Positions 51,805 through 59,907 of a stretch of DNA of 64,000 bases are shown one piece after another. The stretch is taken from contig NZ_JARFML010000018.1 of the NCBI RefSeq assembly GCF_029167105.1, positions 62,001-126,000 on the forward strand. Reading direction: 5' to 3'. The translations under genes were made by a program, and so were the position numbers. The notes beneath the pieces are model-generated. The model saw only the letters and a list, made by a program, of their open reading frames with translations, had not been told where the DNA came from and ran no database searches. Source of the DNA: Bradyrhizobium yuanmingense (GTDB taxonomy: Bacteria > Pseudomonadota > Alphaproteobacteria > Rhizobiales > Xanthobacteraceae). Each line of letters opens with the position of its first letter. The stretch's first letter is position 1.

Positions 51805-53649
51805 ATGACGTCCTTCCTGCGCCCGGTCGCTTGGCTTCTGATCGCAACCGCGATCGTCGCGCCCATCGCGATGGGCATGAACACCTATTATCTCCACATT
51901 CTGAACCTGGCGTGGATCTTCGCCATCGCGGCGCTTGGGCTCTCGGTCGCGACCGGCGTCGCCGGACAAATCGTGCTCGGACAGGCCGCCCTCGTCGGAA
52001 TCGGCGCGTACGCGACTGCGCTGCTGATGATGCGCCTTTCGCTGCCCTGGTGGCTCGCGCTGATGCTGGCGATGATGCTGACCGGTGCGGTTGGCGCCGC
52101 GCTCGGGTTGATCTCGACCCGCATCAAGGGTCATTACCTCGCCATCGTAACGCTCGCCCTGAACGAGATTTTCCGCATCGTCGCGGTCAACGAGGAAGCG
52201 CTGACCGGCGGCCCGATGGGGCTGCGCAACATCCCTACGCTGAGCATCCCCGGTCTCGGCGAGACCGTCACCCAGCAGCTCTATTTGCCGCTCGCCGGGC
52301 TGATGTTCGCCAGCTACGCGCTGATGATCCTCTTCCACCGTTCCGCGCTCGGCCGCGAGTTGCGCGCCGTGCGCGACGACGAGATGGCCGCAGAGGCGAT
52401 GGGCGTGAACTCCGTGCGGGCAAAGACGATCGCCTTCATGATCTGCAGCCTGTGGGCGGCGCTCTCCGGCGGTCTCTACGTGCTGCTGGTCGGCTTCGTC
52501 GCTCCCACCAACTTTACCATCGCCGAGAGCATCAAGATGATGCTGATGGTCGTGCTCGGTGGCCTCGGTTCGGTTCCCGGCACGATGCTGGGCGCAATCG
52601 TCGTCACGATCCTGCCGGAGGCGCTGCGCGATCTGCAGACCTACTACATGGCCGCCTTTGGTGCTGCCGTGGTGGTCATCATGCTGCTCTGGCCGAAGGG
52701 GCTCGGCGTCTTCGCCGACTGGCTCTGGGGCAGCTTCCTGACGGGCCGGCGCGAACCCGAGATGCCGGCGCTCGCCGGCCCGCTCAGCCTCGCTGCTGCG
52801 GCCGCGGCAGCCAGCTCCGCGCTCGCCGCAGGGTCGGCTGCGCCGGATCCCAGTGGCTCGCTGATGCGCGTGCGCAAGGTCTCGCGCAGCTTCGGCGGTG
52901 TGCGGGCGTTGAACGATGTCTCGTTCGACGTGATGCGCGGTGAGATCCTCGGCCTGATCGGTCCGAACGGGTCCGGCAAGTCGACCATGATCAATGCCTG
53001 CTCCGGCGTGGTCGTGGTCGATGGCTCGATCGAGCTGGAATCGCATCCGCTGCAGAACCGCCCGGCGTGGGAGGCGCATGCCCACGGCGTTGCCCGCATC
53101 TTCCAGAACGTGCGGCTGTGGGAATCCATGACCGTTCTGGAGAACGTCATGGTCGCCTGGCGGCGAATCCCCGGCCAGCCGGGGGGAGAGGCTGCGATCC
53201 GGGAGGCCTCGCTGGCCGCGCTGGAGCAGATGGGCGTGCGCCATCTCGCCATGCGCCAGGCCGGCGACCTCTCGTTCGGCCAGAGCCGCCTGGTCGAGAT
53301 GGCCCGCGCCATCGTCGGTCGGCCCAAGGTGCTCCTGCTCGACGAGCCGGCGGCCGGCCTGCGCGGCGGCCTCGTGCTGGAACTGTCGACGATCCTGCAG
53401 CGGCTGCGCGCGCAGGGCATGACGATCCTCGTCGTCGAGCACCGGATCAAGCTCGTCACCAGCATGTGCGACCGCGTCGTCGTGCTCAATCTGGGAGACC
53501 TCATTGCCGACGGCGCCCCCGCGACCGTGATGGAATCGCCTGCCGTCATCGAGGCCTATCTCGGCGAGCGCGCCGGCGAGGCCTCTGACGAGACGCGGGC
53601 GCGCCGCATCCGGCGCCGCTCCGTCGATCATGTCGCAGCGCATGGTTGA
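51805..53649 (+). CDS. LivM-LivG fusion: ABC permease joined to ATP-binding domain
   Basis: 614 residues. Residues 1 to about 310 are a LivM-type permease (IAALGLSVATGVAGQIVLGQ; coupling loop ELRAVRDDEMAAEAMGVN). An Ala-rich linker (about 325-345) leads to a LivG-type ATPase: Walker A GPNGSGKST (about 387-395), signature LSFGQSRLVEMARAI, Walker B VLLLDEPAAGL, H-loop VEHRI. No LivF gene is present in this operon, so the fused ATPase may act as a homodimer or borrow a LivF from elsewhere. The gene overlaps the upstream open frame of the binding-protein gene, but not its chosen start. Confidence 0.92.
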   Translation: MTSFLRPVAWLLIATAIVAPIAMGMNTYYLHILNLAWIFAIAALGLSVATGVAGQIVLGQAALVGIGAYATALLMMRLSLPWWLALMLAMMLTGAVGAALGLISTRIKGHYLAIVTLALNEIFRIVAVNEEALTGGPMGLRNIPTLSIPGLGETVTQQLYLPLAGLMFASYALMILFHRSALGRELRAVRDDEMAAEAMGVNSVRAKTIAFMICSLWAALSGGLYVLLVGFVAPTNFTIAESIKMMLMVVLGGLGSVPGTMLGAIVVTILPEALRDLQTYYMAAFGAAVVVIMLLWPKGLGVFADWLWGSFLTGRREPEMPALAGPLSLAAAAAAASSALAAGSAAPDPSGSLMRVRKVSRSFGGVRALNDVSFDVMRGEILGLIGPNGSGKSTMINACSGVVVVDGSIELESHPLQNRPAWEAHAHGVARIFQNVRLWESMTVLENVMVAWRRIPGQPGGEAAIREASLAALEQMGVRHLAMRQAGDLSFGQSRLVEMARAIVGRPKVLLLDEPAAGLRGGLVLELSTILQRLRAQGMTILVVEHRIKLVTSMCDRVVVLNLGDLIADGAPATVMESPAVIEAYLGERAGEASDETRARRIRRRSVDHVAAHG

Positions 53650-53677
53650 ACAAGATCAATCTTCAGGGAGGAAGACA

Positions 53678-54589
53678 ATGAACAGGAAAACGACAATGGG
53701 AATGCGCGGCCTGCTGGCTTTGGCCGGTGCCGGCGTCGCACTGGCGACAACGCCGCTGGGCGGGGCCGCAGCTCAGGAACAGCCGCTGATCGGCGTCTCG
53801 CTGCCGATGACGGGGTCAAAGGCCCTCGTCGGTCGCAACTTCAAGCAGGGTGTTGAACTCGCCATCGCCGACATCAATGCTGCCGGCGGCGTGCTCGGCA
53901 AGCCGCTGCAGGTCGTCTTCGAGGATGACCAGGGCGACAATACCAACGGCGCGATCAACGCCGTCAACAAGATCATGCAGGTGCACAAGACGCCTGTGAT
54001 GATCGGCCCGCACTACTCCGTGACGCAGATGGCGACCCAGAACGTCTACTGCAACGGCAAGGTCGTCTCGCTCACCGGAGCGACCGGCGTGGCCGTCACC
54101 AACAGCGGCTGCAAATATGTCATCCGCACCCGCTCCAACGACGACATCCAGGCCAAAGCCATCATCGATTACGCCCAGAAGGAGCTGAATGCGGGCGACA
54201 AGACCGCCGTGTTCTACGCGAACGACGATTTTGGCAAGTCCGGTCAGGCGCGTGTCGTCGCCCAGATGGCTGCTCTCGGCCTGAAGCCGGTGACGGTCGA
54301 GAGCCACAACCCCAACGACAAGGACTACTCGGCCCAGCTCGCGAAGCTGAAGAACGCCGGCGCCGCCCTCGTCGTCCTCTGGGCCCACGACACCGACGCC
54401 GCACTGATCGTCAAGCAGGCTAAGCAGTTCGGGCTGCCCTTCCGCTTTGCTGGCGCAGTGCTCAGCGAGGACGCCTTCCTCAAGCTCGCCGGCAGCGGCG
54501 CCGAAGGCGCGATGAGCGCCTCCTATTTCGTCCCGACCGATCCGAATCCGGCGGTGCAGACCTTCGTCCAGCGCTATCTCGGCGCCTGA
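53678..54589 (+). CDS. ABC transporter substrate-binding protein, C-terminally truncated
   Basis: 303 residues from Met 53678 (AGGGAGGAAG upstream) with a signal peptide ending GGAAAQ. The LivK-like fold is clear (IGVSLPMTGSKALVGRNFKQ; NDDFGKSGQARVV), but the protein ends at FVQRYLGA. Relatives continue for about 75 more residues from this point, covering the last helices and hinge strand. No remnant of the missing part is seen in the 52 bases before the next gene. It may be non-functional, or may still bind if the missing part is dispensable. Confidence 0.85.
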   Translation: MNRKTTMGMRGLLALAGAGVALATTPLGGAAAQEQPLIGVSLPMTGSKALVGRNFKQGVELAIADINAAGGVLGKPLQVVFEDDQGDNTNGAINAVNKIMQVHKTPVMIGPHYSVTQMATQNVYCNGKVVSLTGATGVAVTNSGCKYVIRTRSNDDIQAKAIIDYAQKELNAGDKTAVFYANDDFGKSGQARVVAQMAALGLKPVTVESHNPNDKDYSAQLAKLKNAGAALVVLWAHDTDAALIVKQAKQFGLPFRFAGAVLSEDAFLKLAGSGAEGAMSASYFVPTDPNPAVQTFVQRYLGA

Positions 54590-54641
54590 TGCCGTTTCCC
54601 CTTCACATCCTACCACCCCAAGCAGAGGCAAATACCACACC

Positions 54642-55529
54642 ATGACGAAGCTTCACGGCATCATCCCGGCGCTCACCACCCCCTTCGGCGAGAAGGGCGA
54701 CATCGACGAGGCCAAGTTCCGAAACCAGATCCGCTTCATGCTCGGCAAGGGCGTGCACGGCCTCTGCTTCGGCGGTTCGACCGGCGAAGGCCAGGCGCTG
54801 GAGCCTGGCGAGTTCCGTCGGCTTGGAGAAATCACCATGGAGGAGGTCGCGGGCCGCGTGCCGGTCGTTGCCGGCATCATCGCCAACTCGACGCGCGAGG
54901 TGATCAAGCGCGGCGAACTGATCGCCGACCTCAAGGTCGATGCCTTGCAGGTGACGCCGGTCTTCTACGTCTTTCAGCCCGACGACGACTCGAATTTCGG
55001 CCACTTCAAGACGTTGACGGAGACGCTGAAGACGCCGGTCCTGCTCTACAACGTCATTCCCTGGAACCTGCTGTCGACGCCGCTCGTGCTGCGCATCCTG
55101 AACGAGCTTCCGTGGGTCGTCGGCATCAAGCAGAGCCAGGGTCACATCACGCGTACGGCCGAGCTCGTCGCCAATGCGCCGAAGGACAAGGTCATCCTCG
55201 CCGCGGTCGACAACCTGCTCTATTCCTGCTTCCAGTTCGGTGCTCACGGCACGCTGGCCGCCTCTCCGACCGCCGCGCCCGGCCCCTGCGTGCGCCTGTG
55301 GGACGCCGTCAAGAAGAAGGACGATGAGACTGCGCTCGCCATCCACCATCGCCTCGTCAATTTCTGGTCGGTGCTGCCGCACGGCAATCTGCCGGCTTGC
55401 GTGAAGTACTCGCTCCAACTACAGGGCCTCGACTGCGGCATCTCCCGCCAGCCCATGCCGATGCCCGACGCGGCCACCCGCGCCGCCATCGAACGGACGC
55501 TGCCGGCGCTACTCGAATACGACGTCTGA
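54642..55529 (+). CDS. DapA/NanA-family (class I Schiff-base) aldolase or synthase
   Basis: 295-residue TIM barrel. Schiff-base Lys163 is in VVGIKQSQG, Tyr136 in LLYNVIP, and the GSTGEG motif (CFGGSTGEGQAL) binds the keto-acid carboxylate. The family includes dihydrodipicolinate synthase, KDG aldolase and related 2-keto-3-deoxy acid enzymes. Located between a sugar-like transporter and DhaKL, a 2-keto acid aldolase or dehydratase role is more likely than lysine synthesis. Confidence 0.9.
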   Translation: MTKLHGIIPALTTPFGEKGDIDEAKFRNQIRFMLGKGVHGLCFGGSTGEGQALEPGEFRRLGEITMEEVAGRVPVVAGIIANSTREVIKRGELIADLKVDALQVTPVFYVFQPDDDSNFGHFKTLTETLKTPVLLYNVIPWNLLSTPLVLRILNELPWVVGIKQSQGHITRTAELVANAPKDKVILAAVDNLLYSCFQFGAHGTLAASPTAAPGPCVRLWDAVKKKDDETALAIHHRLVNFWSVLPHGNLPACVKYSLQLQGLDCGISRQPMPMPDAATRAAIERTLPALLEYDV

Positions 55530-55556
55530 TCGAGATCGTTCGGGGAGAACCGGTCC

Positions 55557-56543
55557 ATGAAGAAGCTGATGAACACCGCCGACGCCTTCGTCGACGAGAT
55601 GCTCGACGGGCTGGTGACGGCTCACCCGACACTGGTGCGGGAGGCGCGGGTCGTCCGCGCCGTCCATGCGCCGAAGCGCGGCAAGGTCGGCATCGTCTCG
55701 GGCGGCGGCTCGGGACATCTGCCGCTGTTCACCGGCTATGTCGGCGCCGGCCTGCTCGACGCTTGCGCGATCGGCGACGTGTTTGCGGGACCGTCGGTGG
55801 ATTCTTGCGTGCAGGCGATCAAGGCGGTCGATGGTGGACGTGGCGTGCTGCGCCTCTACGGCAATTACGGCGGCGACCGTATGAACTTCGATCTCGCCGG
55901 CGAGATGGTCGAGATGGACGACATTCCGACCACGACCGTGCTCGGCACGGACGATATCGCTTCCGCGCCGCCGCAGGAAGCCGGCAAGCGCCGCGGCGTC
56001 GCCGGAATCGTCTATGCCTACAAGATCGCCGGCGCGAAGGCCGATACCGGCGCCGATCTCGCCGAGGTCACTGCGACCGCCCAGGCGGCTGTCGATGCCT
56101 GCCGTACCATCGGGGTTGCGCTCGCACCTTGCCAGATTCCGGGGGCCGCGAACCCGACCTTCGAGATCGGCGCCGACGAGATCGAGATGGGCATGGGCAT
56201 CCATGGCGAGCCGGGCATCTGGCGCGACAAGCACCGTTCGGCAGATGCGATCGCCGACGAGATGATGAAGCGCCTGCTCGCCGATCCCGTCGCTGACAAA
56301 TCCGAGCGCGTATCCGTGCTGGTGAACAGTCTCGGTGCGACGCCGCTCGAGGAACTGTTCATCGTCTACCGCCGCGTTGCCGAGCTTCTGAAGAAGGACG
56401 GCCTGACTATCGTGCGTCCGCTGGTCGGGCACTACGTCACTTCGATGGAGATGGCGGGGCTGTCGATCAGTCTGATTCATCTCGATGCCGAACGAGAGCA
56501 GCTGCTGGCGGCGCCCTGCGCCTGTCCGTTCTGGAGGGTATGA
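55557..56543 (+). CDS. dhaK: Dihydroxyacetone kinase-type subunit DhaK
   Basis: 328 residues; binds a short ketose covalently through His216 in GMGIHGEPG. The N-terminal GIVSGGGSGHLPLFTGYVG motif and the GNYGGDRMNFD segment are typical. Followed directly by DhaL, with no DhaM phosphotransfer gene in the window. With this gene set the substrate could be dihydroxyacetone or another C3-C4 ketose such as erythrulose; sequence alone does not decide. Confidence 0.92.
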   Translation: MKKLMNTADAFVDEMLDGLVTAHPTLVREARVVRAVHAPKRGKVGIVSGGGSGHLPLFTGYVGAGLLDACAIGDVFAGPSVDSCVQAIKAVDGGRGVLRLYGNYGGDRMNFDLAGEMVEMDDIPTTTVLGTDDIASAPPQEAGKRRGVAGIVYAYKIAGAKADTGADLAEVTATAQAAVDACRTIGVALAPCQIPGAANPTFEIGADEIEMGMGIHGEPGIWRDKHRSADAIADEMMKRLLADPVADKSERVSVLVNSLGATPLEELFIVYRRVAELLKKDGLTIVRPLVGHYVTSMEMAGLSISLIHLDAEREQLLAAPCACPFWRV

Positions 56544-56544
56544 C

Positions 56545-57150
56545 GTGGCGATCACGGCCGATACGCTCCGCAACGCAGCCCTCCGCGCCAGCGCCGCGGC
56601 CGCGGTCGCGCAGGATGATCTCAACGCCGCCGACGGCAAGATCGGCGACGGCGACACCGGCGTCATGCTGCGCCGGCTGTTCGAGGCTATTGCCGCCGCC
56701 ATTCCTTTCGAGGAGAGCGACATCGGCCAGATCTTTCAGGCCTGTGCCAAAGCTTGCGCCAGCGGCACGGGATCGAGCCTGGGAACGCTGGTCACGGTTG
56801 CGATGATGACGCTCGCCAAGGCGACCAAGGGTCGCAATGAGATCGGCTGGGACGAACTTGGTGGTCTGCTGGCTTCGGTTCGCGACCAGATGATGACGCG
56901 CGGCGGCGCCACGATCGGTGACAAGACCGTTGTCGACATGCTCGATGCGGTCGCAATAGCGCTCACGCGCTGCACGACACGCGATGAATCTATCGCAGCA
57001 GCACAAATGGCCGCGCGCGAAACGCTTGACGCATTCCGGGAGCGGCCGAACAGGCTCGGCCGCGCCCGCATGTTCGGCGAGCGGACGATCGGGCTCGACG
57101 ATCCCGGCATGCTCGCCTTTTCCCGACTGCTCGCTGGAGTCGCAGCTTGA
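56545..57150 (+). CDS. dhaL: Dihydroxyacetone kinase-type subunit DhaL
   Basis: 201 residues from the GTG at 56545, one base after the DhaK stop. The nucleotide/Mg site is ADGKIGDGDTGVML with the three Asp ligands, and SGTGSSLGTLVTVAMM and ARMFGERTIGLDDPG follow. An open frame begins at 56485 but the first 20 codons overlap dhaK. DhaL carries the nucleotide that phosphorylates the DhaK-bound ketose; without DhaM nearby, ATP may be the direct donor. Confidence 0.9.
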   Translation: MAITADTLRNAALRASAAAAVAQDDLNAADGKIGDGDTGVMLRRLFEAIAAAIPFEESDIGQIFQACAKACASGTGSSLGTLVTVAMMTLAKATKGRNEIGWDELGGLLASVRDQMMTRGGATIGDKTVVDMLDAVAIALTRCTTRDESIAAAQMAARETLDAFRERPNRLGRARMFGERTIGLDDPGMLAFSRLLAGVAA

Positions 57151-57201
57151 ATGCCGCTGTGCAGTGGTGCAGATGAGGGCAGGACCATGAAGGAGACAGC
57201 G

Positions 57202-58602
57202 ATGAACGCCCAGGTCCTGCCACGCCCCGCGCCGGACATTATCGCCACTGTGCGAGCAAAACTCGTCGAGCGCCTCGGCACGCGCGTGAGCGTTTCGCAA
57301 GCCGTGCTCGACCAGCACAGTCATGGGGAGGGCCTGCCGGTGGTCGGCATGCCCGATCTCGTGGTGTTTCCCGAGGCCAACGAGGAGGTCGCGTTCGTTC
57401 TGGCGCTCTGCAACGAGCATCGCGTAGCGGTCACGCCGTTCGGTGCGGGGTCCTCGCTCGAGGGCCAGCTCGCGGCGCTGGCAGGCGGCGTGTCGCTCGA
57501 CATGGGCCGCTTCGACAAGATCCTCGACGTCTCGCCGGATTCGCTGGATTGCCGGGTCCAGGCCGGCGTGACGCGTGAGGCGCTTAACGCCCATATCCGC
57601 GACACGGGGCTGTTTTTTCCGGTCGATCCTGGCGCCAACGCCTCGATCGGCGGCATGGCCTCGACGCGTGCCTCCGGCACCAACGCGGTGCGCTACGGCA
57701 CGATGCGCGAGAACATCTTGGGCCTCACCGTCGTCACGCCGGACGGCCGCATCGTGCGCACCGGCAGCCGTGCCCGAAAATCCTCCGCCGGTCTCGACCT
57801 CACTCATCTCTATGTCGGAAGCGAGGGTACGCTGGGCGTCATCACCGAGATCCAGCTCAAGCTCTATGGATTGCCGGAGACGATCGTCGCGGCCGTCTGC
57901 CAGTTCGAATCGCTTGAAGGCGCTGTCGTCGCCGTCGTGACGGCGCTGCAAGCCAACCTCAAGCTGGCACGCGTCGAATTGCTCGATGAGGTGCAGATGC
58001 GCGCGGCGATCAATTATTCGAAGCTCGACTATGCGGAGACACCAACATTATTCCTCGAATTCCAGGGCACGCCGAACAGCGTGCGCGAGGATGTCGAGAC
58101 GATGCAGACGATCACGGAAGAGCGCAGCGGCGGCGCGTTCCAGTTCGCGGAGCGGCCCGAAGACCGCAATCGTCTCTGGAAGGCGCGGCACAATTCCTAT
58201 CAGGCGGTTATGGCGCTGAGCCCCGGCAAGAAGAACATGGGTACCGATGCCTGCGTGCCGATCTCGGCCTTGCCGGCCTGCCTGCTGGAGACCAAAGCCG
58301 ACATCGTCGCCTCGGGATTGACTGCGCCGATCGTCGGCCATGTCGGCGATGGCAATTTTCATCTCGGGATTCTGTTCGATCCCAAGGATGCAGACGAGAC
58401 GGCGCGGGCCGAGGGGCTCGCGTTTCGCACGGCGCGTCGCGCCATCGCCATGGGGGGAACGTGCTCGGGCGAGCACGGCGTCGGATTGCACAAGATCGTG
58501 CATATGGAAGCCGAGCACGGCGAAGGCGTCGCCCTGATGAAGGCAGTGAAGACGGCATTGGATCCAAGCGGGATCATGAATCCGGGAAAGGTCTACCCTT
58601 GA
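57202..58602 (+). CDS. FAD-binding oxidoreductase, GlcD / D-lactate dehydrogenase-like
   Basis: 466 residues of the VAO/PCMH superfamily. The FAD domain (about 45-225) has TPFGAGSSLEGQLAAL, DPGANASIGGMASTRASG and GSEGTLGVITEI; the C-terminal FAD-oxidase_C domain has GHVGDGNFHLGI and CSGEHGVGLHK, with DPSGIMNPGKV at the end. AAGGAG 6 bases upstream selects Met 57202 over 57187 and 57151. Likely oxidises a 2-hydroxy acid (glycolate, D-lactate or a longer aldonic acid) to the keto acid, which the DapA-like enzyme could then use. Confidence 0.9.
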   Translation: MNAQVLPRPAPDIIATVRAKLVERLGTRVSVSQAVLDQHSHGEGLPVVGMPDLVVFPEANEEVAFVLALCNEHRVAVTPFGAGSSLEGQLAALAGGVSLDMGRFDKILDVSPDSLDCRVQAGVTREALNAHIRDTGLFFPVDPGANASIGGMASTRASGTNAVRYGTMRENILGLTVVTPDGRIVRTGSRARKSSAGLDLTHLYVGSEGTLGVITEIQLKLYGLPETIVAAVCQFESLEGAVVAVVTALQANLKLARVELLDEVQMRAAINYSKLDYAETPTLFLEFQGTPNSVREDVETMQTITEERSGGAFQFAERPEDRNRLWKARHNSYQAVMALSPGKKNMGTDACVPISALPACLLETKADIVASGLTAPIVGHVGDGNFHLGILFDPKDADETARAEGLAFRTARRAIAMGGTCSGEHGVGLHKIVHMEAEHGEGVALMKAVKTALDPSGIMNPGKVYP

Positions 58603-58913
58603 CGGGCATCCAAGAGACCGTTTCATCGAACACAGGCCCCGCTCCATCACCGACGCACTTGCGGTTGTCCGACGTGCGAGCGAGAAGAGCTCAGCACTTG
58701 GCGGTAAGATTGCACGTTTTCAATCGGCACCGCGCTCTACCTATATCGGCTTCGCCATCTCTCGCATGCGCCGAGAGACAGCCGTGTGGCGATCGTATCT
58801 TTATTCAGAGCGACTTCCTTCGGTCGCACATGCTCCTTGCTCAATACTGAAGCATTTTGACGTCGGCTTTGAGAGGCAGCCGACGGTCGATCATTTCGCT
58901 CAAGCTGCGGACG
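58603..58913. other. Intergenic region between convergent operons
   Basis: Holds the 8-bp inverted repeat CGTCGGCT / AGCCGACG at 58861-58885. No credible gene or other site was seen in the remaining 250 bases. Confidence 0.6.
58861..58885. terminator. Possible bidirectional terminator hairpin
   Basis: Stem CGTCGGCT / AGCCGACG with a 9-base loop, between the convergent genes ending at 58602 (+) and 58914 (-). CATTTTGA on one side gives a short T-run for the + direction only upstream, so termination strength is doubtful. Confidence 0.4.
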
Positions 58914-59888
58914 TCAGCTCAGCTTGATGCCGGCTTCGCGCGCCACCGGCTCCCAGCGCTCGCGTTCGCGCTTCAATGTCTGTGCGAATCGCTCCGGAGT
59001 ACCGCCGGTCGCCTCCACGCCGAGAGCGGCCAGCCTGCTCGTCACGTCGGGCATTGCGAGCACCTTGCTCAAGGCGGCGGCATACTGCGCCACCAGGTCT
59101 TGCGAGGTGCCGCCTCGCATGAAGAAGCCCATGTAGGTTTGCCCGTAAAGTTCAGCAAAGCCCTGTTCCTTGAACGTGGGGATGTCGGGCGCGAGTTTGC
59201 TGCGTTGCTCGGTGGTGACACCGAGGATCCTGACGAGGCCGGAGCGATGCGAGTCCAGATAGTCCGACAGTACCGATTGCCCGGCCGGTATATGGTTGCC
59301 GATCAGGTCGGTGAGAAGTGGCTGGCCGCCGCGATAGGCGACCAGCCGGACGTCTGCGCCGCTGGTCTTGCGTAACAACGTGACAAGAAAGGCGCCGATG
59401 CTGCCGAGGCTGGATGTGCCGACATTGCCGAGCTTCGGATCGCGTCGCACCGCCTCGATATACTCATTCAGCGTCGTCGCGCCGGTGTCCTTGCTGACGG
59501 TGAGCGCGTTCGCGGCGAAGGCGCCCTCGCATACCGGTGTCAAGTCGCGTTCGGGATCATAAGGCAGGCTGTCGTACAGAAACGGGAAGAACGCCACGGC
59601 CGAAATCGGCGAGAACATGATGTGCGAGCCGTCCGGCGAAGTACTCTTCATGAAGGATCCGGCAACCAGATCGGTAGCACCAGGCTTGTATTCCACCACG
59701 ATGCTGCGGCCGAGGAGCGGGGCCAGCTTGTCGGCCACCACCCGCACGATGGTATCCATGGTCGCGCCGGCGGGTACGACCACAATCATGCGCAGCGGCT
59801 GTTCGGCGCGCGCGACGTAGGGAGCGGATAATGCCAGCGGCAACGCGGCGGCAACGCGGGAGAAGCGGCGGCGGGTCAGGAGTGTCAT
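58914..59888 (-). CDS. Bug/TctC-family tripartite tricarboxylate transporter substrate-binding protein
   Basis: 324 residues with an Arg-rich signal sequence (MTLLTRRRFSRVAAALPLAL...ARA) and mature start EQPLRMIVVVPAGATMDTIVRVVADKLA, the family's usual opening. Ligand-loop motifs GTSSLGSIGAFL and AYRGGQPLLTDLIG are visible. No TctA/TctB membrane genes are adjacent, as is common for orphan Bug proteins. It lies 19 bases after the FAD oxidoreductase stop codon and is probably cotranscribed with it. Confidence 0.9.
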   Translation of the reverse strand: MTLLTRRRFSRVAAALPLALSAPYVARAEQPLRMIVVVPAGATMDTIVRVVADKLAPLLGRSIVVEYKPGATDLVAGSFMKSTSPDGSHIMFSPISAVAFFPFLYDSLPYDPERDLTPVCEGAFAANALTVSKDTGATTLNEYIEAVRRDPKLGNVGTSSLGSIGAFLVTLLRKTSGADVRLVAYRGGQPLLTDLIGNHIPAGQSVLSDYLDSHRSGLVRILGVTTEQRSKLAPDIPTFKEQGFAELYGQTYMGFFMRGGTSQDLVAQYAAALSKVLAMPDVTSRLAALGVEATGGTPERFAQTLKRERERWEPVAREAGIKLS

Positions 59889-59907
59889 GGCAGTCTCCAG
59901 CAATCCT

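Noticed and set aside
51703..53643. A 646-codon - strand frame opposite the LivM-LivG fusion
   Set aside because: Low-complexity D/H/R/Q-rich translation typical of antisense shadows of GC-rich genes.
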